From positions 1 through 64,000 of the forward strand of contig JAFTYF010000053.1 of NCBI GenBank assembly GCA_017461395.1: a stretch of DNA of 64,000 bases. The letters are read 5' to 3'. The translations under genes and the position numbers were made by a program. Shown here piece after piece: positions 53,502 through 63,077 of the stretch. The first letter of the stretch is position 1; every line of letters starts with the position of its first letter. Source of the stretch: Ruminococcus sp. (GTDB lineage: Bacteria; Bacillota; Clostridia; Oscillospirales; Ruminococcaceae). Under the pieces are notes generated by a model. That model was not told where the DNA came from and did not search any database. It was given only the letters and a program-made list of their open reading frames with translations.

Positions 53502-55884
53502 ACTCTGTAACTTCCTTTACCTTGAATGAATCAATTCTGCCCAGAATATAATCCTGAAGCTGAACGAGATCCTCATCGTCAGCAATACCGTTCTGATCAA
53601 CATCTGCGGCAAGCTGTGATATCGAATTTGCAAAATCACCTGCAATTCCACTTCTCGCCAATGCCATATCAAATGAATCTACGATACCGTCGCTGTTTAC
53701 ATCGCCGATAATAAGCGATACTGCTTCCGGACCTTCAACTATCGTACCAGCAACCGCACCTATAACCTCGTCAACATAAAAATTATTTGTGCTGTCCGCC
53801 GTTTCGATGTATAGCTGCATATTTGAGGCATCCTCTGGGATAGTGTACTCTGTGTTTATAAGCTGTGCCCACTGTCCTCTGACAGCCTTAGCTTCTGCAA
53901 TTGAAGAATACTGCGTTTCGCCGGCTGCATCCGTATACTGTAGCTTCATGTAGAAAGTATCAAAAGTTTCGCCGTCAAAGAACATTACATCCGAGCTGAA
54001 AGAGTACTTATTTCCGGGTATAAACGCATTGGATCTAAGCGGAATATAAGCTCCGTTCCATGCGGCAGTTCTTTCCTGAACAAGGAGCGCTTCTTTCCCC
54101 TTGTATGCAGTACGTCCGCTTGTGAGAACACTTGCAGCACCTCGTCCACTCCAGTTATCAAGACTTCCCTCAAAAGTACTGTGGAAGAAATAACCGTTTT
54201 CGTCAGGCTCAACAACCGACGGAGCATTCCACTCAGCCCTTTCATGGTCAAAGAAGTCAATGTCAGCATATCCGCCTGTAGTCTTTGTCGCATAGCTGTA
54301 AATTCCGCTGCGGTATCCGGTAAAAAGCTTCAGATCATAAACCATGCTGAGCTCATTACCGATTTTAGTCCAGCTGATGCCGTCGTAGGAATAATAGAAA
54401 TTTGCCTTGTCAATATTATTGGAGCTGCTTCCGTCCGAAGCTATGTTATTGAACTTGAAATCCGCCTTGAGATAGATTTCATCACCATTGAGATTCACTT
54501 GTTCAACAATTTTGTCACGGCTGTCAGTAACTGCAGCACTTGATGAATATCCGCCGTTTTCAGACATATAGATCTTTTTGCTTCCGTCGTCAGCGACATA
54601 TACGCCTACGTTTCCGTACTTGAACTGAAATGCCGAAAGACCTGCATAATCTCCTGTTTTCATTCCCTTTGTATCAAGCTTGATAAAGCTGCTGCACGAA
54701 GGTCCCTCTGTTCTCTGCGTAAGAGTATTTCGTGCATTAAGAATATTTGTTGCAAGTGTTTTATTTTTTAGTCTGAGATACCCCTCACGCTCAGTTACAG
54801 ACCATGCAGTATTGTCAGGATTATGATTCCACTGCCATTCTAGTGCGAGCTTATTCGAGGAATAACTGAAATCATCATCCTTAGCAAGTGAAGTACCTGT
54901 TGAAGCGCCATCGACTGTAAGCGTCAGCGGAGCTTTTCCGTCCACGCCCATGATCGGCCAGTCGTTCTGCCATGTAACCGGAACAAGTACGGGAATACGT
55001 CCGACAGAACCGTGATCCTGAAAAAGCATACCATACCACTTTCCGTCGGGAGTATCTACAATACCGCCCTGTGCTACACCGCTTCCATATGAACCCAGAC
55101 CAGAATCAAGTACAGTTTTGCCTTCATATGTACCAAGAAGCTCCTTGCTGCGGTAGCAAATTTCAATACGCCTGCTGTTCGACGGCCATGCTATAATGAA
55201 TACGTAGTAATATCCGCCGATCTTATGTACATGAGCACCCTCACCGGCAAGTCCGGACAGCCCTGTTGAGAATAATCTTTTTGAAGCTCCTCCCTGCTTG
55301 AAGCCTGTCATTTCGGCGTTGAGTTCCTTGATCTCAATATTTCCTCCACCGCCGTAGATCAGATAATTTCTTCCGTCATCATCAAAAAACAGCGATGCAT
55401 CGTGATACATTCCATTAATCTCGCTTCTTGTCCATGTACCGTTTTCAATATCATTAGTCTTGTAGATATATGATTTTCCGGATCCATAGCTTCCAAAGAA
55501 AACATAGTATGTTCCCTTGTGATATCTAAGGCTCGTTGCCCACTGTCCGTGAGCATAATCATGCTTGCCGTTAGTGAGATTCTGCACATCGCCCTCTGCA
55601 TATGTATCGTAAACATAATTGCATATTTCCCACGAAACAAGATCCTTTGACTTCATGATCGGAGCTCCGGGTGAAAAATACATTGTCGTGCTGACCATAT
55701 AATATGTATCGCCCACACGGATAACATCAACATCAGGAACATCAGCCCAGATTACCGGATTTGATATAACGGATGTTTGATCAGCCGAAATACTCAATTT
55801 TGGAATCACCGGTGATACAGATATCATCAGTGCCGCTGCGGTTACTGCCGCAGTTATTTTTTTGAAACAATTTTTTAAGATCAT
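53500..55884 (-). CDS. GH43 enzyme with C-terminal CBM-like domain and dockerin
   Basis: 794 residues. Signal peptide about 1-34; five-bladed GH43 domain (about 40-330) with catalytic Asp51 in DVPDVDVIRVG, modulator Asp162 in MYHDASLFF and acid Glu215 in GEGAHVH. A concanavalin-like domain (about 340-550) follows, as in beta-xylosidases/arabinofuranosidases. A CBM22-like sandwich (about 562-710) and a dockerin (725-785; GDVNSDGIVDSFDMALARSG) finish the protein. Acts on xylan or arabinoxylan outside the cell. Its dockerin is unlike those of the two GH9 enzymes. Confidence 0.92.
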   Translation of the reverse strand: MILKNCFKKITAAVTAAALMISVSPVIPKLSISADQTSVISNPVIWADVPDVDVIRVGDTYYMVSTTMYFSPGAPIMKSKDLVSWEICNYVYDTYAEGDVQNLTNGKHDYAHGQWATSLRYHKGTYYVFFGSYGSGKSYIYKTNDIENGTWTRSEINGMYHDASLFFDDDGRNYLIYGGGGNIEIKELNAEMTGFKQGGASKRLFSTGLSGLAGEGAHVHKIGGYYYVFIIAWPSNSRRIEICYRSKELLGTYEGKTVLDSGLGSYGSGVAQGGIVDTPDGKWYGMLFQDHGSVGRIPVLVPVTWQNDWPIMGVDGKAPLTLTVDGASTGTSLAKDDDFSYSSNKLALEWQWNHNPDNTAWSVTEREGYLRLKNKTLATNILNARNTLTQRTEGPSCSSFIKLDTKGMKTGDYAGLSAFQFKYGNVGVYVADDGSKKIYMSENGGYSSSAAVTDSRDKIVEQVNLNGDEIYLKADFKFNNIASDGSSSNNIDKANFYYSYDGISWTKIGNELSMVYDLKLFTGYRSGIYSYATKTTGGYADIDFFDHERAEWNAPSVVEPDENGYFFHSTFEGSLDNWSGRGAASVLTSGRTAYKGKEALLVQERTAAWNGAYIPLRSNAFIPGNKYSFSSDVMFFDGETFDTFYMKLQYTDAAGETQYSSIAEAKAVRGQWAQLINTEYTIPEDASNMQLYIETADSTNNFYVDEVIGAVAGTIVEGPEAVSLIIGDVNSDGIVDSFDMALARSGIAGDFANSISQLAADVDQNGIADDEDLVQLQDYILGRIDSFKVKEVTE

Positions 55885-55916
55885 GTATGATCACCGCCTT
55901 AATTATTTATTAACAA

Positions 55917-55945
55917 ATTATAACATGATCTTAAAAGTACATCAA
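55917..55945 (-). promoter_or_regulatory. Promoter of the GH43 gene
   Basis: Minus strand TTGATG, 17 bp, TATAAT, about 30 bp upstream of the start. Confidence 0.75.
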
Positions 55946-56033
55946 CCGATTTTGTGCAGAATCAGTGGAAGAAATGAAGATGTTCACTAATAGTACAAAT
56001 ATTAAGAAATATAGAAAACATCATTCCGATATT

Positions 56034-57122
56034 TTATCTCAGGAAAGATAAATACAAATTTTCAAGCTTACGCACATTTTTGGCAATATTATAATTCTGA
56101 ATAGCATCAGAATTTCTTGTATAAAAATCTTCACGATTAATTTTGTTAATTGCAAGAATTCTTTTGCTCCATTCAGCTGCTCCTGCATTTAACGAAAGAA
56201 CTGATGTATTCTCAGAAATAATAGCTTCATCTGGAACAACATCAGATGTGACACACGGCAATCCGTTGATTTGTGCTTCAAGAAGCACGATACCCAGTCC
56301 CTCATATTTTGAAGGGAATACAAAAACATCCATTGCATTATATACTTCTTCTGTTCGTGCTGTTTCGCCGTAAAGAATAATCCGTTCTTTATATGGATGA
56401 CTATCAATCAGCGTTTTCACTTTATCATAATCAGGACCATTTCCCACAAGAATGAGATATGCATTTTTATTTGCATCTGCTGTATTTTTAAAAACCTCAA
56501 GCAGAAAGGGGTGATTTTTTTGATTATTGAATCTTCCGATATGGCCGATTATCAGCTTATCTTCGAGTCCAAGCTTTCTGCGGGTTTCAGCACGAAGCTC
56601 AGGGGCAAATCTGAAACGCTCAACATCAAAGCCATTGGGAATAACATCAAATCTGCTATTCTTAAAAAGCCAGTTTCCGGCAAGTTTACTGCACGCAAAG
56701 CCGTGATTATAGAACATATTAAAAAACGGCAGCAGGAGCTTATGCATCTTCATATGATCGCAAGTTGAGTTATGAGAATGTGCTATACGCACTTTAATTC
56801 TCTTTATGAACGAGATGAACAGCTCAGGAGTAATCATAGCACTGTTTCCATGAACGTGTACGATATCATATTTCTTTCGTGAGATCTCCTTGAAAAGAGC
56901 GAGATAGAACTTTATGCTGCTTTTCTTTCTGGAAGGGAGTATTTTCACATTTATCCCGAGTCTTTCACATTCGTCAGCGTTTGGCTGAGCAACAGGAGCT
57001 CCTGTAATTATTGTTACATCAAATTTATTTTTATCAATATAGCGACAGTAATTCATAACAACCATGCTGATTCCATTCATGTTGAAATCGTTCATGATCA
57101 TAGCAATTCTGATTTTTTTCAA
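56034..57122 (-). CDS. Glycosyltransferase family 4 (exopolysaccharide)
   Basis: 362 residues, GT-B fold. DIVHVHGNSAM (about 86-96), IGHIGRFNNQKNH (about 193-205) and the C-terminal PSKYEGLGIVLLEAQ (about 275-289; E-x7-E) are typical of GT4 retaining enzymes. Uses a nucleotide sugar to extend a lipid-linked glycan in the cytoplasm. TTG start behind AGGAGG. Last gene of a five-gene minus-strand polysaccharide cluster. Confidence 0.88.
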   Translation of the reverse strand: MKKIRIAMIMNDFNMNGISMVVMNYCRYIDKNKFDVTIITGAPVAQPNADECERLGINVKILPSRKKSSIKFYLALFKEISRKKYDIVHVHGNSAMITPELFISFIKRIKVRIAHSHNSTCDHMKMHKLLLPFFNMFYNHGFACSKLAGNWLFKNSRFDVIPNGFDVERFRFAPELRAETRRKLGLEDKLIIGHIGRFNNQKNHPFLLEVFKNTADANKNAYLILVGNGPDYDKVKTLIDSHPYKERIILYGETARTEEVYNAMDVFVFPSKYEGLGIVLLEAQINGLPCVTSDVVPDEAIISENTSVLSLNAGAAEWSKRILAINKINREDFYTRNSDAIQNYNIAKNVRKLENLYLSFLR

Positions 57123-57136
57123 AGCAACCTCCTGTA

Positions 57137-58330
57137 TTATCTGCCTTTAAGGTATCTCTTTATGGCAGGCGGTATAAGCGATTTGGCAAAACTGGTATGC
57201 TTTTTTAAACCGACAGATTTGCTGTGATACTTATCAACAGCAGACCAGCCACCAGCTTTGTATATGTCGAGTATCTCATCTCGTTTTGGACTGTATTTCG
57301 AACCATGTCTGAGACGTTCATTTCCAGAAGATGCAGATTCATAATCCGAAGGTCTAAGCTCAACGGCACTGCTGATATTTTGTAAATAATTATTACCCTT
57401 TTCATTATTGGCAATAACAACAGAAATCCCCTTTGTATCATCAATAGAATTATCATTGAGATACTGTGGGTGAGTTTTCTCAATACCCCAAAAATCACCA
57501 AGCGTGATATCTCCAGGACGATTTTCACAGGCATATCTGCACGAATAGCAGTTTTCACGACATATAAGGCTTACAGCAAAGTAATATGGATATGACGACG
57601 CACTCTCCCACAACTTTTTTCTGTATCTTTTTCCGTCGGATGATTCAATCACAACGCTGCCGTTTTTCCCCCACCCCATAGATTTATCACGGAATAAGTA
57701 TTTCAGAACTTTTCCGTTTTCCTTCTGTTCCAGGAACTTTATATAATCACGCAGCATACGGTTATTCGGAACGCCATGGCAAACAAGATCAACCGTAAGA
57801 AGGCTGTCATATTCTTTGCCAAGAAAGCCTTTAAGTCCAGCAATCTGGCATGGTGTTCCGGAATAAAGAACAAGCTTTCCTGCGTTGAGAAGCTCTCGAA
57901 CCTGTCTGAAAGACGTTCCTGTTGAACTTTGTGTGTATTTTGACCCCCTAAGATATCTGAGCTGCTCTTTACTTTTGACAGCAATATGTTTGACATTCCA
58001 GTCGGAATCAAAAGCTGCTCCGAATACAATTCCGCCGTTTTCAATAACATAATCTGCAAGAGCTGTAAAAATTCCTCCGGATGAAGAATTCATAATGACA
58101 TCATTATCTTTGACAGCAGCTGCATAGACCTTCTGAGGGGTATTTGTTTCAGTATGATTCTGAAATGCACAAACCTGACTGCATTTCCCACACTCGACAC
58201 AAAGCTCACTATCAATAACCGGATATATATAACCGCAGTCATCCTCCTGCATAGAGATCGCATTTTTTGGACAGGCATTGTAACACGCCCCACACCCACA
58301 GCAATCCTTTTTATTTTCAAATAATATCAT
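57137..58330 (-). CDS. 4Fe-4S/FrhB-like protein (coenzyme F420 hydrogenase beta subunit family)
   Basis: 397 residues. Two 4Fe-4S motifs at the N-terminus (Cys10-13-16-20 and CVECGKCSQVC at about 44-54), then an FrhB_FdhB domain with SSSGGIFTALADY and SGTPCQIAGLKGFL. This combined type is often found in capsule and exopolysaccharide clusters beside pyruvyl transferases, where its role in glycan modification is unknown. No F420 genes are nearby, so an F420 role is unlikely. Confidence 0.85.
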   Translation of the reverse strand: MILFENKKDCCGCGACYNACPKNAISMQEDDCGYIYPVIDSELCVECGKCSQVCAFQNHTETNTPQKVYAAAVKDNDVIMNSSSGGIFTALADYVIENGGIVFGAAFDSDWNVKHIAVKSKEQLRYLRGSKYTQSSTGTSFRQVRELLNAGKLVLYSGTPCQIAGLKGFLGKEYDSLLTVDLVCHGVPNNRMLRDYIKFLEQKENGKVLKYLFRDKSMGWGKNGSVVIESSDGKRYRKKLWESASSYPYYFAVSLICRENCYSCRYACENRPGDITLGDFWGIEKTHPQYLNDNSIDDTKGISVVIANNEKGNNYLQNISSAVELRPSDYESASSGNERLRHGSKYSPKRDEILDIYKAGGWSAVDKYHSKSVGLKKHTSFAKSLIPPAIKRYLKGR

Positions 58331-58346
58331 ATTAAACTCCCTGAGT

Positions 58347-59471
58347 TTATTTTTTATTTTTTATTTCACTGATTATCATATTAATATATTTATCAGTTTT
58401 CTTTCTTTCCTGCTCCAGTACAGTATCTGTTTGTGTGAAATCTATATTCTTGTCAGCGAGTCCGGAATCAGGCATCTCGCTGCATCCACGCTCATTAAGT
58501 CCTGTAAGTTCAAGGATGCTTCTTAACCTGCTGCTTGCTTTTTCAGGATATATAACCATAAAATTAGTATGGAACAACAACGAGAAAACTGTTGCATGGA
58601 ACGAGTCAGTAACGACATACTGAGCATCTCTGATAAGACCAAGATATTCGCTGACAGTGGGACACCATTCAAGCTTACCTTTTCGTATAATATCATGAAT
58701 GTTATAACTTATATTCAGCACCTTCAAATTCTTTTTGGCAGCTATCTTAGCGGCATAATCATCGATTTTTTTATCATGATGAAGATTATAGGTAACTACA
58801 TATTTCTTCTTTTTATATTTATCCGAGGTATACTTATTCCACTCGTCTGCTTTGAAAAGAAGCGTTGGATCAAGCATCTGCAAAGTATTTGGAATACCAG
58901 CATCATTTAAGATCTCAACACCATTATTTTCACGGACAGTTATATGCCTGTATTCTTTAAGAAGCGGCACCACCTGAGATTTTTCCTTATCTGAAAGCTT
59001 TGACGTGCCTATACTTGCTGCATACGAAAATTTGTATGCAGATTCAGGCAGAAAACTGAGGTAAAGCGGCCTGTCAACACCTTCATTCCAATAGCTGTTC
59101 CATACCTGATCACTTCCAGTACAGTATGCATCAGCTTTCGGAACATTCCTTAACAGTTCGTTTTCTGTTCTGTATGTCTTTGAAGTCATTTTGATATATT
59201 TTCTTAAAAACGAATCAAATACGAGTTTCTTTTTTACATACGAAACAGAAATCACGCATCTCGCACCAAAAAGAAGTATCGGATTATTTGCTAATCTCTC
59301 ACTTTTGTTTTTAAGTCTCTTGAGCAGTCCGAGACTGGTATATCTTTCAGGATAATAATCTATTATCTCTGTCTTACACCCCTTCTTCCTCAGATAATTC
59401 TGAGTAGCAAGTGTCTGTAATGAAGAACCATAATTTCTTACTCTATGCAAGGTTATAATATCTATTTTCAA
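58347..59471 (-). CDS. Polysaccharide pyruvyl transferase family protein
   Basis: 374 residues. ITLHRVRNYGSSLQTLATQ at the N-terminus, TGSDQVWNSYW (about 117-127), and DSFHATVFSLLF (about 288-299) are the CsaB/WcaK-type signatures. These enzymes add a pyruvate ketal from PEP to glycan residues, changing charge. TTG start behind GGAGG. Pairs with the FrhB-like gene (16-nt gap). Confidence 0.87.
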   Translation of the reverse strand: MKIDIITLHRVRNYGSSLQTLATQNYLRKKGCKTEIIDYYPERYTSLGLLKRLKNKSERLANNPILLFGARCVISVSYVKKKLVFDSFLRKYIKMTSKTYRTENELLRNVPKADAYCTGSDQVWNSYWNEGVDRPLYLSFLPESAYKFSYAASIGTSKLSDKEKSQVVPLLKEYRHITVRENNGVEILNDAGIPNTLQMLDPTLLFKADEWNKYTSDKYKKKKYVVTYNLHHDKKIDDYAAKIAAKKNLKVLNISYNIHDIIRKGKLEWCPTVSEYLGLIRDAQYVVTDSFHATVFSLLFHTNFMVIYPEKASSRLRSILELTGLNERGCSEMPDSGLADKNIDFTQTDTVLEQERKKTDKYINMIISEIKNKK

Positions 59472-59486
59472 TTTAAAACCTCCATG

Positions 59487-59966
59487 TTATATTGAATTAA
59501 TAAAACTCCGGACTGTTTTTATCACGTTTTCACGCTGAGAACGGTATACAGAAAACTTATGACTGCGAGCCTTTTGTATAAGTTTGTTAAGATCATCTTT
59601 TTCGCTGCAGAGAAGGACAAGGTTTTGCATTGAAAAAGACTCAGCTATCTGAAGCTGATGATCGTCAACGTGTTCATGATATTTTGCAAGTCTTGGATAT
59701 ACGATTACAGGCTTTTTCTGATTAAGACCTGAAATAATAGTTCCAACGCCGCTGTGAGTGATAAGTACATCACATTCGCCGATATACTTGTCAAATTCCT
59801 CCTTATTCAGGAAATCAGTGTATTCATAATTAACCGGCTTATAGTCCGAGTTTCCGATCTGAGCGAAAACCTTTTCACTTATTTTTTTCGTTTCAATAAG
59901 TCTGTCTATTTGTTTCAGAAGTCTGTTCAACTGAAATTTTTGTGTTCCAACTGCAATAAAAATCAT
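59487..59966 (-). CDS. PssE/Alg13-like catalytic subunit of a two-part glycosyltransferase
   Basis: 159 residues, equivalent to the C-terminal half of a GT28 enzyme. IFIAVGTQKFQLNRLL at the N-terminus and DVLITHSGVGTIISGL (about 65-80) and KPVIVYPR (about 84-91) bind the nucleotide sugar. It needs the membrane-bound partner encoded immediately upstream. Confidence 0.85.
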   Translation of the reverse strand: MIFIAVGTQKFQLNRLLKQIDRLIETKKISEKVFAQIGNSDYKPVNYEYTDFLNKEEFDKYIGECDVLITHSGVGTIISGLNQKKPVIVYPRLAKYHEHVDDHQLQIAESFSMQNLVLLCSEKDDLNKLIQKARSHKFSVYRSQRENVIKTVRSFINSI

Positions 59967-59977
59967 TTATAATCTCC

Positions 59978-60439
59978 TTAAAATATACCGCCGACGTAAA
60001 TAGCCTTAGGATAACATTTAAGCATTTCCTTCCACTGAACAAGAAATATATCAGCGAAAGGATAAACCAGTCTTCCTGTAAGAGATTTTCCGTTTACTCT
60101 GGCAAATGTTTCGATATAGATCACTTTTTTTCTCATAAGCTTTCCGATAAGACAGAATGGAAATGCAGCAAGTGCGCCAGTTGTAATAATAGCGTCTGGT
60201 TTTTCCTTTTTTAATATATTAAACGCTTTATGAAAAAGAGCGATAAAATGTTTTATAAAATGTTTTTCACGTCTGTTAATCTGTGTAACACAATAAAATT
60301 TCCCATTGAGATCGGCATCATTTACCTGACCGCCTTCTTCAGTTACAAAAAAAGAATTATTTTCATCAGCGATTTTTTTCAGGCACATAAGCTCCTCCCA
60401 ATGACCTCCTGATGATGATACAAAGCAGAGCTTTTTCAT
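59978..60439 (-). CDS. PssD/Alg14-like membrane-anchoring subunit
   Basis: 153 residues. CFVSSSGGHWEELMCL at the N-terminus, and DAIITTGALAAFPFCLIGK (about 82-100) are the PssD/Alg14 signatures. It recruits the PssE-like catalytic half to the membrane-bound acceptor. First gene of the polysaccharide cluster; 11 nt to PssE. No priming transferase, flippase or polymerase is present within the window. Confidence 0.85.
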   Translation of the reverse strand: MKKLCFVSSSGGHWEELMCLKKIADENNSFFVTEEGGQVNDADLNGKFYCVTQINRREKHFIKHFIALFHKAFNILKKEKPDAIITTGALAAFPFCLIGKLMRKKVIYIETFARVNGKSLTGRLVYPFADIFLVQWKEMLKCYPKAIYVGGIF

Positions 60440-60485
60440 TTATTTCACCCTTTCTGAGGACAGCATATCCTCACCGTATTATTAC

Positions 60486-60514
60486 ATTATATCATGTATT
60501 ACCCAGTACGTCAA
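60486..60514 (-). promoter_or_regulatory. Promoter of the polysaccharide cluster
   Basis: Minus strand TTGACG, 17 bp, TATAAT with TG-A extended -10, about 45 bp upstream of the PssD-like gene. The rest of the gap up to 60650 is A/T-rich with no gene. Confidence 0.8.
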
Positions 60515-60655
60515 TAATAATTTAGCACAAAATTGCTGCGTTATTTACTTATAAGAGACAAAAAGCATCTTTTCTTTTTTTACTCCGTCCATTAAACAAC
60601 GAAGCACTATACAAAGCCTTTGAAGAAACATTTAAGGATTATTTAATAATTTCCA

Positions 60656-60664
60656 TGTTATACT
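60656..60664 (+). promoter_or_regulatory. Extended -10 for the ABC transporter unit
   Basis: TGTTATACT, 30 bp upstream of the start; no clear -35. Confidence 0.4.
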
Positions 60665-60693
60665 TATGTCACAACAATGAGAGGAGCATAAAA

Positions 60694-63063
60694 ATGTTTT
60701 TTACCATTCTTAAAAAAGATCTCAAACGAAAAAAGACCATGAATGTTATCCTGCTGATATTTATCATTCTTGCTTCAACGTTTGTCGCATCCAGTGTAAA
60801 CAACATCATGAGTGTGACTAAGGCAGTAGATAATTACTTCGAATCATCCGGTGTACCGGATTATCTCCTTGCAGTCAGAGGCAGAGATTCATCCGAAACA
60901 ATAAGCAAAACGCTTTCTGAAGTTGAGGGCGTTACAGGTTACGGATGTGAAGAAATAATTCTAGCAGAAGACGATTCATTCCTGTTCAACGGAAAAGAGA
61001 TCAATTTCAAGAATTCATCAATTATTATGTCATTTGAGGATGCACAGATAAAATTTTTCGATATGGACAACAAGGAAATCACCGGCGTCGAACAGGGTAC
61101 CGTAGTTCTTTCCGGAAAGACCATTGCAAATTCCGATATAGAAGTCGGTAGCACACTTACATTGAAGATCGGAGCTAAAACTCTTGATGTCAAGGTCGCC
61201 GACAGCTGTAAGGATGCCGTTTTTGGTTCCGAGCTCATGGGAATGACGCGTTTTCTGCTGAACGAAAAGGACTTCGATTACTTATACTCTGAAAACGACA
61301 AGGATGTTCTTTACGGAACATTATGGTATATAGATTCAGACAATATCGACGCACTGAATAAGATCGTATACGAAACAGATAATGTTTTCTTCAACGGTGA
61401 CAAAGAAATACTGAAAATGGCATACGTCCTTGACATGGTCATTGCCGGTATACTTCTTATAATAAGCGTCTGCCTTATTCTTGTGGCATTTGTTGTACTG
61501 AAATTTACAATTTCTTTTACGCTCTCGGAGGAATTCCGTGAAATAGGCGTTATGAAGGCTATCGGAATAAAGAATTCAAAGATCAGGCGTATATATCTTG
61601 TAAAGTATCTTGGAATGTCAATTGCCGGTGCAGCAGTAGGATTCTTCGCAAGTATCCCGTTTTCAAAGCTTCTTCTGAAAAGCACTTCAAAAACTATAGT
61701 GATAAAGAGCGAAAATTCCATACTTATCAACCTGATATGCTGCTTTGCGGTAATATTGATAATTCTTCTTTTCTGCTATCTCTGTACAGGAAAGGTAAAG
61801 AAATTCACTCCCATAGACGCTATCAGAAACGGTCAGACCGGTGAACGATTCAAACAGAAAAGCGTTATAAGACTCTCAAAGACAAAGGGCAGACCTTCAT
61901 TCTTTATGGCGCTCAATGATATTTTAAGTGCTCCGAAAAGATATCTGTCCATTATATTCACATATATACTCTGCATGACAATAGTGCTTGTACTCGTAAA
62001 CAGTACACATACTCTGCGCAGCGACCAGCTTATTACGACATTCGGAACTTACGAAAGTGACGTTTATTTTTCTGGCGAAAACTCAGATCTGGTGAAAGCC
62101 ATTACCCGTGGTGAGCGTGAAGGCTTTGAAGAACTCGTAAACAATGTCGAATCTGAACTCAAAGATGCTGGTATTCCGTCCAGATGCTCTTTAGAGCTGT
62201 TCTTCAAATACAATATTACTCACGGAGAAAAGCATTTCAAATCCATGACGCTTTACGGATTCAATAGTACGGCTGATATGTATTCATACCACGAGGGAAC
62301 GCCTCCGCAGAATAAAAATGAAGTTGCTATCACACCTCTCGTTTCAGAGAAGCTCAACGCAGAAATAGGTGACACGATCACTATTTCACACAGCTTCGGC
62401 GAAAGGGATTACATCGTAACAGCATACTATCAGAGCATGAACAATCTCGGTGAGGGAGTAAGACTTCACGAGGATGCAGAAGTGGATTTCTCACAGGTTG
62501 CAGGTACACTTACTTTCCAGATCAATTATACTGATTCCCCTGACGAAAAAACTATCGCAGAAAGAATGGATATTCTCAAAGATATATACGGCGAAGAAAA
62601 CGTACAGACCGCCGGAGAGTTAGTAGAAACAATGACAGGTGTTGCAAGCACTATTGATTCAGTCAAAAGTCTGTCGCTTGCTCTTACGATAATAATTATA
62701 GTTCTTATCACGCTTCTTACTGAACGCTCGTTTATTAAGAAAGAAACCAGTGAAATTGCCACGCTGAAAGCTATCGGATTCAGAACATCCTCAATAGTAT
62801 CATGGCATTCATTCAGATTTATTATCATTGCGATTATCTCATCTATTGTCTCAGCGATAATTTCTACGCCTGTCACAAAGCTTACGATTGATCCGATATT
62901 TAAGATGATGGGCGCTGCCTACGGCATAGAATACGAAATAAAGCCGCTTGAAGTTTTTGTGATCTATCCGGTACTTCTTCTTGCGGCAACGGTCATCAGC
63001 TCTGTACTGACATCACTTCACACGAAAAAAATCAATCCCTCACAGGCAACCGGAATCGAATAA
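60694..63063 (+). CDS. FtsX-family ABC transporter permease
   Basis: 789 residues from the ATG at 60694 (GAGAGGAG upstream; the reading from 60655 is unlikely). N-terminal helix (about 16-40), outer domain, an FtsX three-helix block (about 245-375 with IGVMKAIGIKNSKIRRIYL near 290), another helix (about 425), a second outer domain and a second FtsX block (about 660-780; ATLKAIGFRTSSIV). This two-block permease occurs in lipoprotein, antimicrobial-peptide and macrolide-type exporters. Followed 14 nt later by its ATPase. Confidence 0.88.
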   Translation: MFFTILKKDLKRKKTMNVILLIFIILASTFVASSVNNIMSVTKAVDNYFESSGVPDYLLAVRGRDSSETISKTLSEVEGVTGYGCEEIILAEDDSFLFNGKEINFKNSSIIMSFEDAQIKFFDMDNKEITGVEQGTVVLSGKTIANSDIEVGSTLTLKIGAKTLDVKVADSCKDAVFGSELMGMTRFLLNEKDFDYLYSENDKDVLYGTLWYIDSDNIDALNKIVYETDNVFFNGDKEILKMAYVLDMVIAGILLIISVCLILVAFVVLKFTISFTLSEEFREIGVMKAIGIKNSKIRRIYLVKYLGMSIAGAAVGFFASIPFSKLLLKSTSKTIVIKSENSILINLICCFAVILIILLFCYLCTGKVKKFTPIDAIRNGQTGERFKQKSVIRLSKTKGRPSFFMALNDILSAPKRYLSIIFTYILCMTIVLVLVNSTHTLRSDQLITTFGTYESDVYFSGENSDLVKAITRGEREGFEELVNNVESELKDAGIPSRCSLELFFKYNITHGEKHFKSMTLYGFNSTADMYSYHEGTPPQNKNEVAITPLVSEKLNAEIGDTITISHSFGERDYIVTAYYQSMNNLGEGVRLHEDAEVDFSQVAGTLTFQINYTDSPDEKTIAERMDILKDIYGEENVQTAGELVETMTGVASTIDSVKSLSLALTIIIIVLITLLTERSFIKKETSEIATLKAIGFRTSSIVSWHSFRFIIIAIISSIVSAIISTPVTKLTIDPIFKMMGAAYGIEYEIKPLEVFVIYPVLLLAATVISSVLTSLHTKKINPSQATGIE

Positions 63064-63077
63064 AGGAGTATAGTATT

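Noticed and set aside
57137..58330. True coenzyme F420 hydrogenase subunit
   Set aside because: Only family similarity; context is glycan biosynthesis and no F420 pathway genes are visible.
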